From positions 310,001 to 374,000 of the forward strand of contig CBDAOL010000011.1 of NCBI GenBank assembly GCA_965198045.1: DNA of 64,000 nt, written 5' to 3'. The first letter of the stretch is position 1, and each line of letters starts with the position of its first letter. This DNA comes from CBDDEC01 sp965198045 (lineage in GTDB: Bacteria > Chloroflexota > Dehalococcoidia > UBA2979). This document shows, piece after piece, positions 7,881 to 17,257 of this stretch. Below the pieces are notes generated by a model. It made no database searches, was not told the DNA's origin, and saw only the letters and a program-made list of their open reading frames with translations. The position numbers and the translations under genes were made by a program.

Positions 7881-9103
7881 CCTCGCAACGACGAATGGCG
7901 CCCGTCGACGAACAGATGGCAGTACTGATGCGGGGCACCGAGTACGGCGACGAGCAGCTGCGCGCCTCGATGGAACGCGAGTTGGAGGCGCGGCTCGAGG
8001 AGGACCGGCCGCTGCGCGTCTACTGCGGCTACGACCCAACAAGCGTCGATCTGCACCTGGGCCACACGCTGACGATGCGCAAGCTGGCGCAGTTTCAGTC
8101 GTTCGGCCACGAGATCACGTTCCTGGTCGGCAACTTCACCGGCCTCGTCGGCGATCCGTCGGGTCGTAACAAGGAGCGGCCGATGCTCTCACCGGAGGAG
8201 CTGGCGGCCAATGCGCAGAGCTACGCCGACCAGGCGTTCCGGATCCTCGACGGTGAGCAGACGGCTGTCCGCTACAACGCGGACTGGCTCTCGAAGCTCA
8301 CGTTCGCAGACGTCACGAGGCTGCTCGCCAACTTCACCGTCGCTCAGTTCCTCGAGCGGGACAGTTTCGCGAAGCGTTTCGAGGCGCACGACGCGATCCA
8401 TCTGTCCGAGTTCATGTACGCGATCATGCAGGCCTACGACGCAGTCGAGATGGACACGGACGTCCAGGTCGGCGGCACCGAGCAGTTGTTCAACCTCATG
8501 GCCGGCCGCACGCTCCAGCGCAACGCGGACCAGCAGCCTCAGATCGTCGTCACGTTGCCGATCCTCGTCGGCACGGATGGCCATGACCGCATGTCGAAGT
8601 CGCAGGGCAACTACATCGGTATCGACGAGCCCCCAAGCGACATGTACGGCAAGGTGATGTCACTGCCGGACACGTCGATCGTCGACTACTTCACCCTCGT
8701 GACGGCGGCGCCAGCCGACGAGGTGACGGCTATCGAGGAGTCGCTCGACGAGGGCATGCTGGCGCCGATGGAGGCGAAGAAGCGTCTCGCCCGCGAGGTG
8801 ACGGCGACGCTCTACTCCGACGACGACGCGCTCGCGGCCGAGGAGCGCTTCGAGCAGACGATCCAGCGCGGCGAGATGCCCGAGGAGATGGCGGAGCATG
8901 CCGTCGAGGGATCGGCGACCCTGCTCAACGCGCTCCGCGACGCCGGTGTCGTCACCTCGGGCGGTGAGGCGCGGCGGCTCGTGGCGCAGGGCGGGGTGGC
9001 GGTCAACGGCGAGGCTGTCGAGGAGATCACCCTCGAGGTGTCGCCGGGTGACGAGATCAAGATCGGTCGTCACCGTTTCTTGCGGATCGTCGAGGCCAGT
9101 TGA
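7877..9103 (+). CDS. tyrS: Tyrosyl-tRNA synthetase
   Basis: A 408-residue class Ic synthetase that charges tRNA-Tyr. The HIGH-like motif is DLHLGHTL, the KMSKS-like motif is RMSKSQGN, and the tyrosine-contacting Q-rich helix region (YAIMQAYDAV) is present. An S4 RNA-binding domain forms the last 60 residues (GGEARRLVAQGGVAVNGEAV). The layout is that of the TyrZ-like subfamily with a KMSKS loop close to eukaryote-like forms. A longer upstream frame exists, but the ATG at 7877 is chosen because it overlaps the ribF stop (ATGA) and gives a standard N-terminus. Confidence 0.95.
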   Translation: MTSQRRMAPVDEQMAVLMRGTEYGDEQLRASMERELEARLEEDRPLRVYCGYDPTSVDLHLGHTLTMRKLAQFQSFGHEITFLVGNFTGLVGDPSGRNKERPMLSPEELAANAQSYADQAFRILDGEQTAVRYNADWLSKLTFADVTRLLANFTVAQFLERDSFAKRFEAHDAIHLSEFMYAIMQAYDAVEMDTDVQVGGTEQLFNLMAGRTLQRNADQQPQIVVTLPILVGTDGHDRMSKSQGNYIGIDEPPSDMYGKVMSLPDTSIVDYFTLVTAAPADEVTAIEESLDEGMLAPMEAKKRLAREVTATLYSDDDALAAEERFEQTIQRGEMPEEMAEHAVEGSATLLNALRDAGVVTSGGEARRLVAQGGVAVNGEAVEEITLEVSPGDEIKIGRHRFLRIVEAS

Positions 9104-9167
9104 GGCGGGCTCGCGGGCTCGCACATGGCAGCGCGAGTCGGCTAGGCTAGATCCAACGGGGGCGGGG

Positions 9168-9605
9168 ATGCTCGACGGCGGAATCGATCTGGACCTGGAC
9201 GCGGTTCGTCAAAACATCGACGAGGCCGAGGTCATCAGTCTCTATTTCCCCGCTCTCAGCACCACACTCCTCCTCGACACTCGCAGCACCTATGGCGTCC
9301 CGGCGTACATGAAACTCGTGCCGATGGCGCAGGACGCCGGTGACCGCTTGCGTTCGCTGCGCCGGCTGCGCCCGCAGCTACCTCGACCCGAGTCGCTGAC
9401 GATGATCCCGTGGACACGCCGCGTTGACGCGCTGCGCCGCCTCGGCGTCTGGGACCGCCTCGAGGGGCGGTTCGGTGATTGCGGTCGCGCGGACACCATC
9501 TTCGGGCAGCTCGAAGACCTCGAGCGTCGCGAGCTTGCGGGCGCCGTGCTCGGTCGCGGCTACAAGACGCTGTGGCAGGTCTCCTCGAACGTCGAGGGCG
9601 GCTAG
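9168..9605 (+). CDS. Hypothetical protein
   Basis: A 145-residue soluble, charged protein with no signal peptide or membrane segment. It opens with an acidic stretch (DLDLDAVRQNIDEAEVISLYF), contains a basic Arg/Leu/Pro patch (SLRRLRPQLPRPESL) and ends GRGYKTLWQVSSNVEGG. I start it at the ATG at 9168 after GGCGGGG; the frame is open further upstream, but that part overlaps tyrS in another frame. It is convergent with recJ, leaving 13 bases between the stops. I do not recognise the family; the base composition by codon position looks coding. Confidence 0.65.
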   Translation: MLDGGIDLDLDAVRQNIDEAEVISLYFPALSTTLLLDTRSTYGVPAYMKLVPMAQDAGDRLRSLRRLRPQLPRPESLTMIPWTRRVDALRRLGVWDRLEGRFGDCGRADTIFGQLEDLERRELAGAVLGRGYKTLWQVSSNVEGG

Positions 9606-9618
9606 CGGCGCAAGGGTT

Positions 9619-11340
9619 TCAACTCGCCGGCCTCAGGTCGAGCACCTCGAGCTGCAGCGCTCCCTGGCCCATGAAGTCGTCGCGCTTGAACGTGTAGACG
9701 ATGTCGGCCGCCTCGCCGGGGGGCACCTCGTGGTCGGCGTTGCCGAAGGAGATCGCCCGCCAGGTGACGGCGCCCTCCCGCAGCGTGAACTGCAGGTGCT
9801 GCCCGTCGCGTCCGACGAGCCGCGTCTCCTCGATCGTCACATCGCGCGCGAGGAAGGTCGGCGTGGGGTTGCCGATGCCGTGAGGGCCGAGCAGCCCCAG
9901 CCACTGCAGCACCCGGCCGTTCACCTCGCCAAGGTGCAGCTCGCAGTCGATCGGAATCGTCGGCAGGAGGTCGGCCGGGTCGAGGAGCGTCGCGGCGTCC
10001 GCGACCAGCCGTTCGCGCAGCTCGGGGATGCGCTCGCTGGCGACGGTGAATCCGGCGGCGGCGCGGTGGCCGCCGAAGCGGTCGAACAGATCCTCGTGGC
10101 GACGCAACAGCGCACTGATGTCGAAGCCGTCGATCGACCGGCAGGAGGCGCGCCCCTCGCCGTCGCGCACCTGCATGGCGATCGCCGGGCGGTAGAACTC
10201 GCCGACGAGGTTCGAGGCGACGAGCCCGACGATGCCCGCCGAGATGGTCTCGGAGGCGACGATCAGCAGCGGCGCCGCCCGCTCCTCGGGCGAGAGCAAC
10301 TCGGTCGCCTGTTCGAACGCCGCTACCGTCGACTCGCGGCGCTCGAGGTTGAGCGTGTCGATCTTCTTCGCGAGCCGCGCCGCGGTCGCATCGTCCTCCG
10401 CGAGCAGCAGTTCGAGGGCGTGTTTCGCGTGATCCATGCGGCCGGCGGCGTTGAGTCGGGGTCCCAGCACCCAGCCACAGGTGTCGGGCGTCGCATCTTC
10501 CAGGTTGGTCCCCGCCACCTCGGCAAGCGCCAGCAGACCGGGGCGCTGCGAGCGCCGGAGGGCCCCCATGCCGAGGCGGACCAGGTCGCGGTTTTCCGCC
10601 ACCATCGGCGCGAGGTCGCAGACCGTGCCGAGCGCGACCAGGGCACGGTGCGGGTCGGGGTCGTAGGGACGATCGATGCGCTCGTAGAGGTCGTGGATCA
10701 CCTTGTAGGCGACGCCGACCGCCGCCGGCTCTGAGCCGTATTCGGACCCACCGAGCTTCGGGTTAACCAGCGCCAGAGCCGCCGGCAGCCGGTCCGGCAC
10801 CGTGTGGTGGTCGATGACCAGGACGTCGATGCCGAGGCGGTTCGCCTCGTCGATCTCGTCGACCGACGAGGTGCCACAGTCGGCGGTAACGAGGACGGTC
10901 GCGCCCTGCTCGGCGAAGCCCCGGATCGCCTCGACGTTCGGGCCGTATCCCTCGGTGAAGCGGTGCGGGATGTACGGCAGCGGGTCCGCGCCGAGGTCGC
11001 GGAGGCCCTCGGTGAGGATCGTCGTCGAGGTAATGCCATCGACATCGAAGTCGCCGAGGATGGCGACCCGCTCGCCGGCGCGGCAGGCTGCCTCGAGCCG
11101 TTCGACCGCGATGTCGAGGTTGGGCATCAGCGCCGGGTCGGTCAGCTCGCCGGGGCTGCCGAGGTAGGCGCGGGCCTGGTCTGTGCGCGTGACGCCGCGA
11201 TGCGCCAGCAGCACGCGCATGAGCGGCGGCAGCCCATCGCCGGCGTTGGCGAAGCCTGTGAGGTCCGGGGTGGGGAGGATGCGCCAGCGGCGCCCGCCGG
11301 AACCCTCGAGGTCTGTCTCGAGGCGGGCGGTGGTTGTCAC
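9619..11340 (-). CDS. recJ: Single-stranded-DNA-specific exonuclease
   Basis: A 573-residue DHH-family 5'-3' single-strand exonuclease used in recombination and mismatch or base-excision repair. The metal-binding motifs are AILGDFDVDGITSTT (motif I), VTADCGTS (motif II), VLVIDHHTVP (DHH, motif III), and the later GPRLNAAGRMDHA. The DHHA1 domain carries FGGHRAAAGFTV, and an OB-fold closes the protein. The length is standard. It begins 7 bases after fabF ends in the same direction, so it is probably the last gene of the fab operon. Confidence 0.95.
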   Translation of the reverse strand: MTTTARLETDLEGSGGRRWRILPTPDLTGFANAGDGLPPLMRVLLAHRGVTRTDQARAYLGSPGELTDPALMPNLDIAVERLEAACRAGERVAILGDFDVDGITSTTILTEGLRDLGADPLPYIPHRFTEGYGPNVEAIRGFAEQGATVLVTADCGTSSVDEIDEANRLGIDVLVIDHHTVPDRLPAALALVNPKLGGSEYGSEPAAVGVAYKVIHDLYERIDRPYDPDPHRALVALGTVCDLAPMVAENRDLVRLGMGALRRSQRPGLLALAEVAGTNLEDATPDTCGWVLGPRLNAAGRMDHAKHALELLLAEDDATAARLAKKIDTLNLERRESTVAAFEQATELLSPEERAAPLLIVASETISAGIVGLVASNLVGEFYRPAIAMQVRDGEGRASCRSIDGFDISALLRRHEDLFDRFGGHRAAAGFTVASERIPELRERLVADAATLLDPADLLPTIPIDCELHLGEVNGRVLQWLGLLGPHGIGNPTPTFLARDVTIEETRLVGRDGQHLQFTLREGAVTWRAISFGNADHEVPPGEAADIVYTFKRDDFMGQGALQLEVLDLRPAS

Positions 11341-11347
11341 GTAGCTC

Positions 11348-12598
11348 CTATCCGCTCTCGGTGCCGTTCGTGCGGGCGAAGATCAGGCTCGAGTTGTGCC
11401 CGCCAAAGCCCAGTGAGTTCGACATCACGTAGTTGAGGTCCACGTCGCGAGCGCCCTCGGCGACATAGTCGAGGTCGCACTCGGGGTCCGAGTTTACGAG
11501 AGCACGCGTGCCGTGGACGCGCTGGTCTCGTAGCATCATCACCGCGACTGCCGCCTCGATGCCACCGGCCGCGCCGAGGGTGTGGCCGGCCATCGACTTC
11601 GTTGAGGAAATGGGGATGCCCAGCGCTGACTCGCCGAAGACGGTCTTGACCGACATCGTCTCGAACTTGTCGTTGAGGAGCGTGCTAGTGCCGTGGGCGT
11701 TGATGTAGTCGATCTCGGTGGCGGCCAGCCCACCCTTGTCGAGCGCCATCTGCATGGCGCGGGCGGCACCCTCGCCGTTCTCGGACGGCTGCGTGACGTG
11801 GAAGGCGTCGGCCGACTGCCCGTAGGAGACGAGCTCGGCGAGGATGGGCGCGCCGCGTTCGAGGGCGTGTTCACGCTCCTCGATGATCAGTGTGCCCGCA
11901 CCTTCGGCGAGCACGAAGCCGTCGCGTTCCGCGTCAAACGGTCGTGAGGCGGTCTCCGGATCGTCGTTGCGGCTGAGCGCCCTCGAGGCAGCGAAAGCGG
12001 CGATCGAGAGGCGGGTCACCGCCGCCTCGGCGCCGCCGGTGATCATGGCGGTGGCGTCGCCGCGTTTGATCGTCTCGAGCGCGGCGCCGATGGCGTCGGC
12101 GCCGGAGGCGCAGGCGGAGACGGTGTTGTAGTTCGGCCCACGCGCGCCGAAGCGAATCGAGACCTGGCCCGCCGCCATGTCGCCGATGAACATCGGCACG
12201 AGGAACGGCGAGACCCGCTTGGCGCCCTTCTCGAAGAAGACCCGCACCTGGTCCTCAAGCGTCTGCATGCCGCCGATGCCGCAGCCGATCATGCAGCCGA
12301 CCATCTCTGGGTCGGCGGCGATGTCGAGACCGGACTGCTCGATCGCCTCGGCCGAGGCGGCGATGGCGAGGTGGGTGAAGCGGTCCATGCGGCGCGCCTC
12401 TTTGCGGTCGAGCCAGTCGGTGACCTCGAAGCCGCTGACCTCGCCTGAGACCTTCGAGGGCAGGTCCTCGACCTCGACGAGCGTGGTCTCGGCAATGCCG
12501 TTCTTGAAGTTGAGCAGGCCCTCCCAGCTGGCGTCGCGGCCGACGCCCACCGGCGTCATCATGCCGACGCCCGTCACCACGACGCGTCGATCGCTCAT
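11348..12598 (-). CDS. fabF: 3-oxoacyl-ACP synthase II (first of two tandem copies by coordinate)
   Basis: A 416-residue thiolase-fold condensing enzyme that extends acyl-ACP with malonyl-ACP. The catalytic triad is intact: Cys in SACASGAD, His in NAHGTSTLLND, and His in SMAGHTLGAAGG. The start directly abuts the stop of a paralogous fabF (12599). The two copies are only moderately similar, for example SACASGAD versus TAACATGGAT at the active site, so they are not a recent duplication and may have different chain-length preferences. It lies in an operon fabD-fabF-fabF-recJ read on the minus strand. Confidence 0.95.
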   Translation of the reverse strand: MSDRRVVVTGVGMMTPVGVGRDASWEGLLNFKNGIAETTLVEVEDLPSKVSGEVSGFEVTDWLDRKEARRMDRFTHLAIAASAEAIEQSGLDIAADPEMVGCMIGCGIGGMQTLEDQVRVFFEKGAKRVSPFLVPMFIGDMAAGQVSIRFGARGPNYNTVSACASGADAIGAALETIKRGDATAMITGGAEAAVTRLSIAAFAASRALSRNDDPETASRPFDAERDGFVLAEGAGTLIIEEREHALERGAPILAELVSYGQSADAFHVTQPSENGEGAARAMQMALDKGGLAATEIDYINAHGTSTLLNDKFETMSVKTVFGESALGIPISSTKSMAGHTLGAAGGIEAAVAVMMLRDQRVHGTRALVNSDPECDLDYVAEGARDVDLNYVMSNSLGFGGHNSSLIFARTNGTESG

Positions 12599-13841
12599 CT
12601 ACTCGCCTTCCCAACGGCCGAAGACTATGGCCGAGTTGTGCCCGCCGAGGCCGACGGAGGTGCTCATCGCGTAGCGTACCTCCGCCTCGCGGGCCTCGTT
12701 CGGGACGTAAGTCGAGGTCGCAGTCGGGGTCGGGCGTCTCGTAGTTGATCGTCGGCGGCACGACGCCATGGTGGCACGCCAGCACGCAGATGACCGCCTC
12801 GACGGCGCCCGCCGCGCCCATCATGTGCCCGTGCATCGACTTGGTCGAGCTGACCATCAGCGAATCGGCGTGCTCGCCGAAGACGCTTCGGATCGCTCTC
12901 GTCTCGATGCGGTCGTTGAGGTCGGTGCCCGTGCCGTGCGCGTTGATGTAGTCGACCTGCTCTGGCCCGAGCTTGCCGCGTGCGAGAGCGCGCTGCATCG
13001 CCTCAGTGATACCGCGGCCATCGGCGGCGATCGCCTCCATGTGGAAGGCATCGCTGCTGGTCGCCGCTCCCACCCACTCGGCGTAGATGCGCGCGCCGCG
13101 CGCCTGCGCGTGCTCAAGCGACTCGAGGACGAGCGCGCCGGAGCCCTCGCCGAGGATGAAGCCGGTGCGGTCGGCATCGAAGGGCCGGATCGCCATGCTC
13201 GGATCGCTGTCGTGCCAGCCGAGCGCGCGCATGGCGGCGAATCCGGCGTAGTAGATCGGCTGCAGGGGCGCCTCGAAGCCACCGGTGATGATGACGTCGG
13301 CCGCGTCACGCGCGATCAGCTCGGCGGCCTCGCCGACGGTCGCGCCGCCGGTTGCGCAGGCGGCGGTCATCGCGAAGTTGGGCCCGCGTGCGCCGAGGGC
13401 CATCGCGACCATGCCGGTCGCGCTGTCGGGCAGGAAGTGCGAGATCAGTCGAGGCGAGACGCGGCGTGGCCCTTTCGCGTCGAGGATGGCCTGCTGTTCG
13501 ACCATCATGTGAGCGCCGCCCATACCGGTGCCGAGGATCACTCCGACGCGCGTCGGGTCCTCGGACGCCACGTCGAGGCCGGAGTCGGCCACCGCCTGCT
13601 GCGTGGTCGCCAGCGCGTAGACCGAGGAGCGCTCGAGCTGCCGAAGCTGCTTGCGATCGACGTACGCTTCCGGGTCGAAGTCCGTGAGCTCACCGGCGAT
13701 TGGATATTCGTAGGCCGAGGCGTCGAACGACTCGATGGCGCCGATGCCGGAGCGGCCGGCGGTGAGGCCCTCCCACGTCGACTCGACGTCGTTGCCGACG
13801 GGCGTCAGCAACCCGAGGCCCGTCACGACAACTCGGCTCAT
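12599..13841 (-). CDS. fabF: 3-oxoacyl-ACP synthase II paralogue with an apparent frameshift near the C-terminus
   Basis: A second condensing enzyme. Cys in ACATGGAT, His in NAHGTGTDLND and His in SMHGHMMGAAG are all present. The frame is normal up to PDPDCDLD. There it reads into a foreign frame and would not stop until 12255, deep inside the next gene. With one base removed at about 12709-12710 (CGTAAGTC read as CGTAGTC on the plus strand), the protein continues VPNEAREAEVRYAMSTS, then GLGGHNSAIVFGRWEGE and a TAG at 12599-12601, exactly abutting the next start. The full product would be about 413 residues. Sequencing error or real lesion cannot be told apart here. Confidence 0.85.
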
Positions 13842-13878
13842 GAAATCTCCCGTGGTTCCCGCGGTTCGGACGCTGATC

Positions 13879-14886
13879 TTACGCCGATGACTGGGAGTCC
13901 GCCGACAGCGCCGGCAGCACGGAAATGGGGATGGGCGCCTCGCGCGCGTCGTCCAGCGAGACGGCGATCTTTTCTTGCGTCATGCGGCGGACCATGCGCG
14001 AGAGCGCGTGGCCCGGACCGGCCTCGATGAAGGTGTCGACGCCCTCGCGGGTCATGCGCTGGACGTTGTCGGCCCAGTGCACCGGCGACTTCAACTGCGC
14101 CTCGAACTCACGGCGAACGGCCTCGGCGTTGGTCAGCAGCTCCGAGGAGATGTTGGACACGATCGGGCGGGTCGGGTTCTCGAACGGGACGTCGTGGATC
14201 ACCTGGGCGAACTGCGCGGCCTGTTCGGTGTGGAGCGGGGTGTGGCTGGAGACGCGGATCTTGAGGCGAATCGCCTTGCCCTGCAGCTCCTTTGCGAGCT
14301 TCATCGCGCGTTCGAGGGCGGAGACGTCGCCGCTGATCACGGTCTGCGTCTCCTCGTTGAGGTTGGCGACGTCGACGCGGTCCAGGGGCGAGCGCGTGGC
14401 GTCCTCGCAGATCTGGCTCACGGTGTCGCGGTCGAGGCCGAGGATCGATGCCATGCCGACTGGGCGTTCCTCGTTGAACGAGCCCATCAGCCGCGCTCGT
14501 TCCATGATGACGAGGAGCGAATCGCGGAACGAAATCGCCTCCGACGCGACGGCGGCGGAGAACAGGCCCAGCGAGTGGCCGCCGAAGACCCGCGGCCGGA
14601 CGCGCGCGCCCACGTCGCCGAGCTTCTCGCGCATGGCGCGCAGGATGGCGACCGAGGTGGTGACTACTGCGGGCTGCGTGTTCGCTGTGTCCGCGAGCGA
14701 CTCGGCATCGGTGTCGAAACACACGGCGGCGAGGTCGATGCCGGTCACCTCGCTGGCTTCCGCGAAGGTGAGACGAGCGGCCTCGGAGTGGTCATAGACC
14801 AGGCGGCCCATGCCGGGGGCCTGCGAGCCCTGGCCCGGGAAGAGGATGGCGACGGGGTCGGTGTCGGGGTGCGCTACCTGTGTCAC
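13879..14886 (-). CDS. fabD: Malonyl-CoA:ACP transacylase
   Basis: A 335-residue acyltransferase that loads malonyl groups onto acyl carrier protein. FPGQGSQAPGMGR lies at residues 14-26, the nucleophile elbow GHSLGLFSA near residue 100 carries the catalytic Ser, and the His partner sits in the SSHTPLHT segment. It has extra C-terminal residues compared with the roughly 310 of E. coli FabD. As the promoter-proximal gene of the minus-strand fab operon it would be followed by both fabF genes. Acyl carrier protein, fabG and fabH are not in the window. Confidence 0.93.
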   Translation of the reverse strand: MTQVAHPDTDPVAILFPGQGSQAPGMGRLVYDHSEAARLTFAEASEVTGIDLAAVCFDTDAESLADTANTQPAVVTTSVAILRAMREKLGDVGARVRPRVFGGHSLGLFSAAVASEAISFRDSLLVIMERARLMGSFNEERPVGMASILGLDRDTVSQICEDATRSPLDRVDVANLNEETQTVISGDVSALERAMKLAKELQGKAIRLKIRVSSHTPLHTEQAAQFAQVIHDVPFENPTRPIVSNISSELLTNAEAVRREFEAQLKSPVHWADNVQRMTREGVDTFIEAGPGHALSRMVRRMTQEKIAVSLDDAREAPIPISVLPALSADSQSSA

Positions 14887-14933
14887 GAAGCACCTTCCGC
14901 CCGATCGGGGCGTGGGAGCAACTGGTTACTACG

Positions 14934-14941
14934 ATTGTATA
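14934..14941 (-). promoter_or_regulatory. Candidate -10 element for the fabD operon
   Basis: On the minus strand TATACAAT occurs about 48 bases before the fabD ATG, in a locally AT-rich patch between fabD and the end of the NAD(P)HX-repair gene. It contains both TATACA and TACAAT as near-consensus -10 hexamers. No good -35 is visible at 16-18 bases, so this would be an extended or activator-dependent promoter. The call rests on position and AT content only. Confidence 0.35.
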
Positions 14942-14998
14942 ACAGCACGATCGAATCTGCCGTGCTCGCCGAGCACCCATCGAGGGGTTATCGCCAGC

Positions 14999-16720
14999 TC
15001 ACTCGGCCAGCGGGCCAGCCGATGGTCCGCCGAGGCCTGCCAATGGGTCGCCGATGCCCCCGCCAAGTCCGCCGAGCGTATCGCCGATCCCTCGACCGGG
15101 CAGGCCGCCGAAGGCGCTGCTGAGCTGCGTGCCCGGCGAGCCGCTCGGCTCCAGGAGCGCGCGCGCCGCCGGCAGTTGCCCGAGCAGGTCCTGCGCGATG
15201 CCACCCGCGGTGCCACGCTCATCGGCGACGCGCCGGCCGGCGGCCGCGTGCACGTAGACGCCCGCCGAGGCGGCGTCGAACGGGGGGAGGCCCTGCGCGA
15301 GCAGGCCCACGATCAGCCCGGCCAGGACATCGCCGGTGCCGGCGCTGGCGAGCATGGCGTTGGCCGCTTCGGAGATGCGCATGCGGCCATCGGGTGCGGC
15401 CACGATCGAGCCCGGTCCCTTCAGCACCACCACGCTTGCTGTGGCCTCGGCGTAGTCGCGGGCGGCGGCGAGCCGGTTGTCCTGCACGTCCGGCACACTC
15501 GCTCCGAGCAGCCGGGCCATCTCGCCGGGGTGGGGTGTGAGGACGCGTGGCGTCGGCGCGGCGTCCCACCCGGCGAGCTCGGTGAGCGCGTTCAGCCCGT
15601 CGGCATCGATCACGATCGCTCTCAGCTCGTCGGCCTGCTCGAGGCCGGCGAGCAGGCCCTCGACGAACGCCGTCACCTCGGCGGAACGACCGAGGCCGGG
15701 CCCGACGAGCAGCGCCTCGGCGCCGGAGCCACGCAGCGCGCGCAGCAGCACCCGCGCCGCCTCGTGGCCGTCGACCTGCGCCTCCTCCGTCGAGGGCAGC
15801 GGCTCGTGCGTGGCATCCGGGAGCCCGTGGACGAGCAGCGGTTGGATCGCCTCGGGCGCGGCGAGTGTGACGAGGCCCGCGCCGGAGCGCGCGGCAGCTT
15901 CCGCGGCGAGTCGCGCCGCGCCGGGATAGCGACGGGAGCCGGCCGCGATCACGGCGGTGCCGAACGTGCCTTTGTGCGCGTCGTCGCTGCGCTCGGGCAT
16001 CGCCGCCTTGAGGTCGCGCAGGCGGAGCTCCTCGACGGTGAGGGCGTCCGCGGCGCCAGCGGGGAGCCCGATGTCCACGGGCACGACTCGCCCGGCGAGG
16101 CGGCGTCCGGCGCCCGCGAAGAGGCCGACCTTGGCGAAGCCAAACGTGACCGTGATGTTGCAGTCGACCGCCAGCGGGTCGGCGTAGCCAGTGTCGGCGT
16201 CGACGCCACTGGGCAGGTCGAGCGCGACGATCTGCACGGGCGGCGGAGCGTCGCGCGCGGCGCGCAGGCGTCCGAGGATAGCCGCCGCGACGCCCTCGAC
16301 GGGGCGTTTGAGCGGCTGCGCACCGGTGCCGAGCAGTCCATCGATCACCAGCGAGGCGCGCGAGAGCAGAGCTTCGAGCTGCGAGTAGTCGTCGTCCTCG
16401 CCGGCCGCGAGCGTTGGGATCTCCGCCTCGACAACCGCGCGATACTCGGTGTCGTCGTCGCCCCGGGGCTCGGTCAGGTAGACGAAAACGGCGCCACCCC
16501 ACTCGGCGAGGTGGGTCGCGGCGACCAGGGCGTCGCCACCATTGTTGCCGCCGCCGGCCAGCACGAGGATCGGACGGCCTTCGGTCGCGCCGAGCGCCAT
16601 CCATGTTTCCTGGGCCGCGGCCAACCCGGCGGCCGCCATCAGCTCGCGCTCGCTCGTCCCGGCCTCGACGGCCGCAGCCTCGAGGGCGCGCATCTGGTCC
16701 GCAGTGACGAGCTTGCTCAT
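14999..16720 (-). CDS. nnr: Bifunctional NAD(P)HX epimerase / ADP-dependent NAD(P)HX dehydratase
   Basis: A 573-residue two-domain repair enzyme for hydrated NADH and NADPH. The N-terminal YjeF_N epimerase domain has GGGNNGGDALVAATHL near residue 55 and the LDLPSGVDADTG loop. The C-terminal ribokinase-like dehydratase domain has the KGTFG segment, PHPGEMARLLG and GTGDVLAGLIVGLL. The last 45 residues are a Gly/Pro/Leu-rich tail with repeated GGLGG and GIGD units, unusual for the family and probably disordered. It starts 5 bases after acpS ends, so acpS-nnr form an operon. Confidence 0.95.
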   Translation of the reverse strand: MSKLVTADQMRALEAAAVEAGTSERELMAAAGLAAAQETWMALGATEGRPILVLAGGGNNGGDALVAATHLAEWGGAVFVYLTEPRGDDDTEYRAVVEAEIPTLAAGEDDDYSQLEALLSRASLVIDGLLGTGAQPLKRPVEGVAAAILGRLRAARDAPPPVQIVALDLPSGVDADTGYADPLAVDCNITVTFGFAKVGLFAGAGRRLAGRVVPVDIGLPAGAADALTVEELRLRDLKAAMPERSDDAHKGTFGTAVIAAGSRRYPGAARLAAEAAARSGAGLVTLAAPEAIQPLLVHGLPDATHEPLPSTEEAQVDGHEAARVLLRALRGSGAEALLVGPGLGRSAEVTAFVEGLLAGLEQADELRAIVIDADGLNALTELAGWDAAPTPRVLTPHPGEMARLLGASVPDVQDNRLAAARDYAEATASVVVLKGPGSIVAAPDGRMRISEAANAMLASAGTGDVLAGLIVGLLAQGLPPFDAASAGVYVHAAAGRRVADERGTAGGIAQDLLGQLPAARALLEPSGSPGTQLSSAFGGLPGRGIGDTLGGLGGGIGDPLAGLGGPSAGPLAE

Positions 16721-16724
16721 CGCT

Positions 16725-17186
16725 TCACCCGTTCGTGACGTCTTCGTCGAGGAGGCCGTGCGCCTGCAGGCGCTGGATCAGTCGTGGGCGCGCCTCCTCG
16801 GACGGCTGCTCCATCCGCTCCTGCGCGCACACGACCGAGGCGATGGCGAAGGAGTCGAGGTGGCTGAGCGAGATGTCGATCGCGTGCAGTCCGATGTGGT
16901 CGGCGCGATCGCGCGCGCCGCCGTAAAGATAGACGAGGGGCTTGCCTCGACGGTCGGGCAGCACCTCGATGTCGCGCCAGGCGACCGAGCGCGCACCGGT
17001 GCCGAGCGCCTTCATCACCGCCTCCTTCGCCGCGAAACGGGCGGCCAGTTCGGGCACGCGGCCGCGGCAGAACGCGACCTCGGCGGGCGTGAAGCAGCGG
17101 CGCAGGAACCGCTCCGGGTGCCGCGCGAGGACGTGCGCCACGCGCTCGATTTCGATCATGTCGATGCCGACGGCGTGCGTGGTCAT
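16725..17186 (-). CDS. acpS: Holo-ACP synthase
   Basis: A 153-residue 4'-phosphopantetheinyl transferase that activates acyl carrier protein. VGIDMIEIERV at the N-terminus carries the Mg-binding Asp, FAAKEAVMKALGTG the second acidic ligand, and DISLSHLDSFAIASV the C-terminal signature. The ATG at 17184-17186 is chosen over an upstream in-frame start because MTTHAVGIDMIEIERV matches the usual N-terminus. The last 25 residues extend beyond the typical 125-residue enzyme. It is divergent from folD, with 71 bases between the starts. Confidence 0.92.
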   Translation of the reverse strand: MTTHAVGIDMIEIERVAHVLARHPERFLRRCFTPAEVAFCRGRVPELAARFAAKEAVMKALGTGARSVAWRDIEVLPDRRGKPLVYLYGGARDRADHIGLHAIDISLSHLDSFAIASVVCAQERMEQPSEEARPRLIQRLQAHGLLDEDVTNG

Positions 17187-17257
17187 TCGCGCGAATCTAG
17201 CACGCCCCGGTGTCATACTCTGCGGACCCGCCGCGCTGGCGGGACGGGCGAGGGCGC

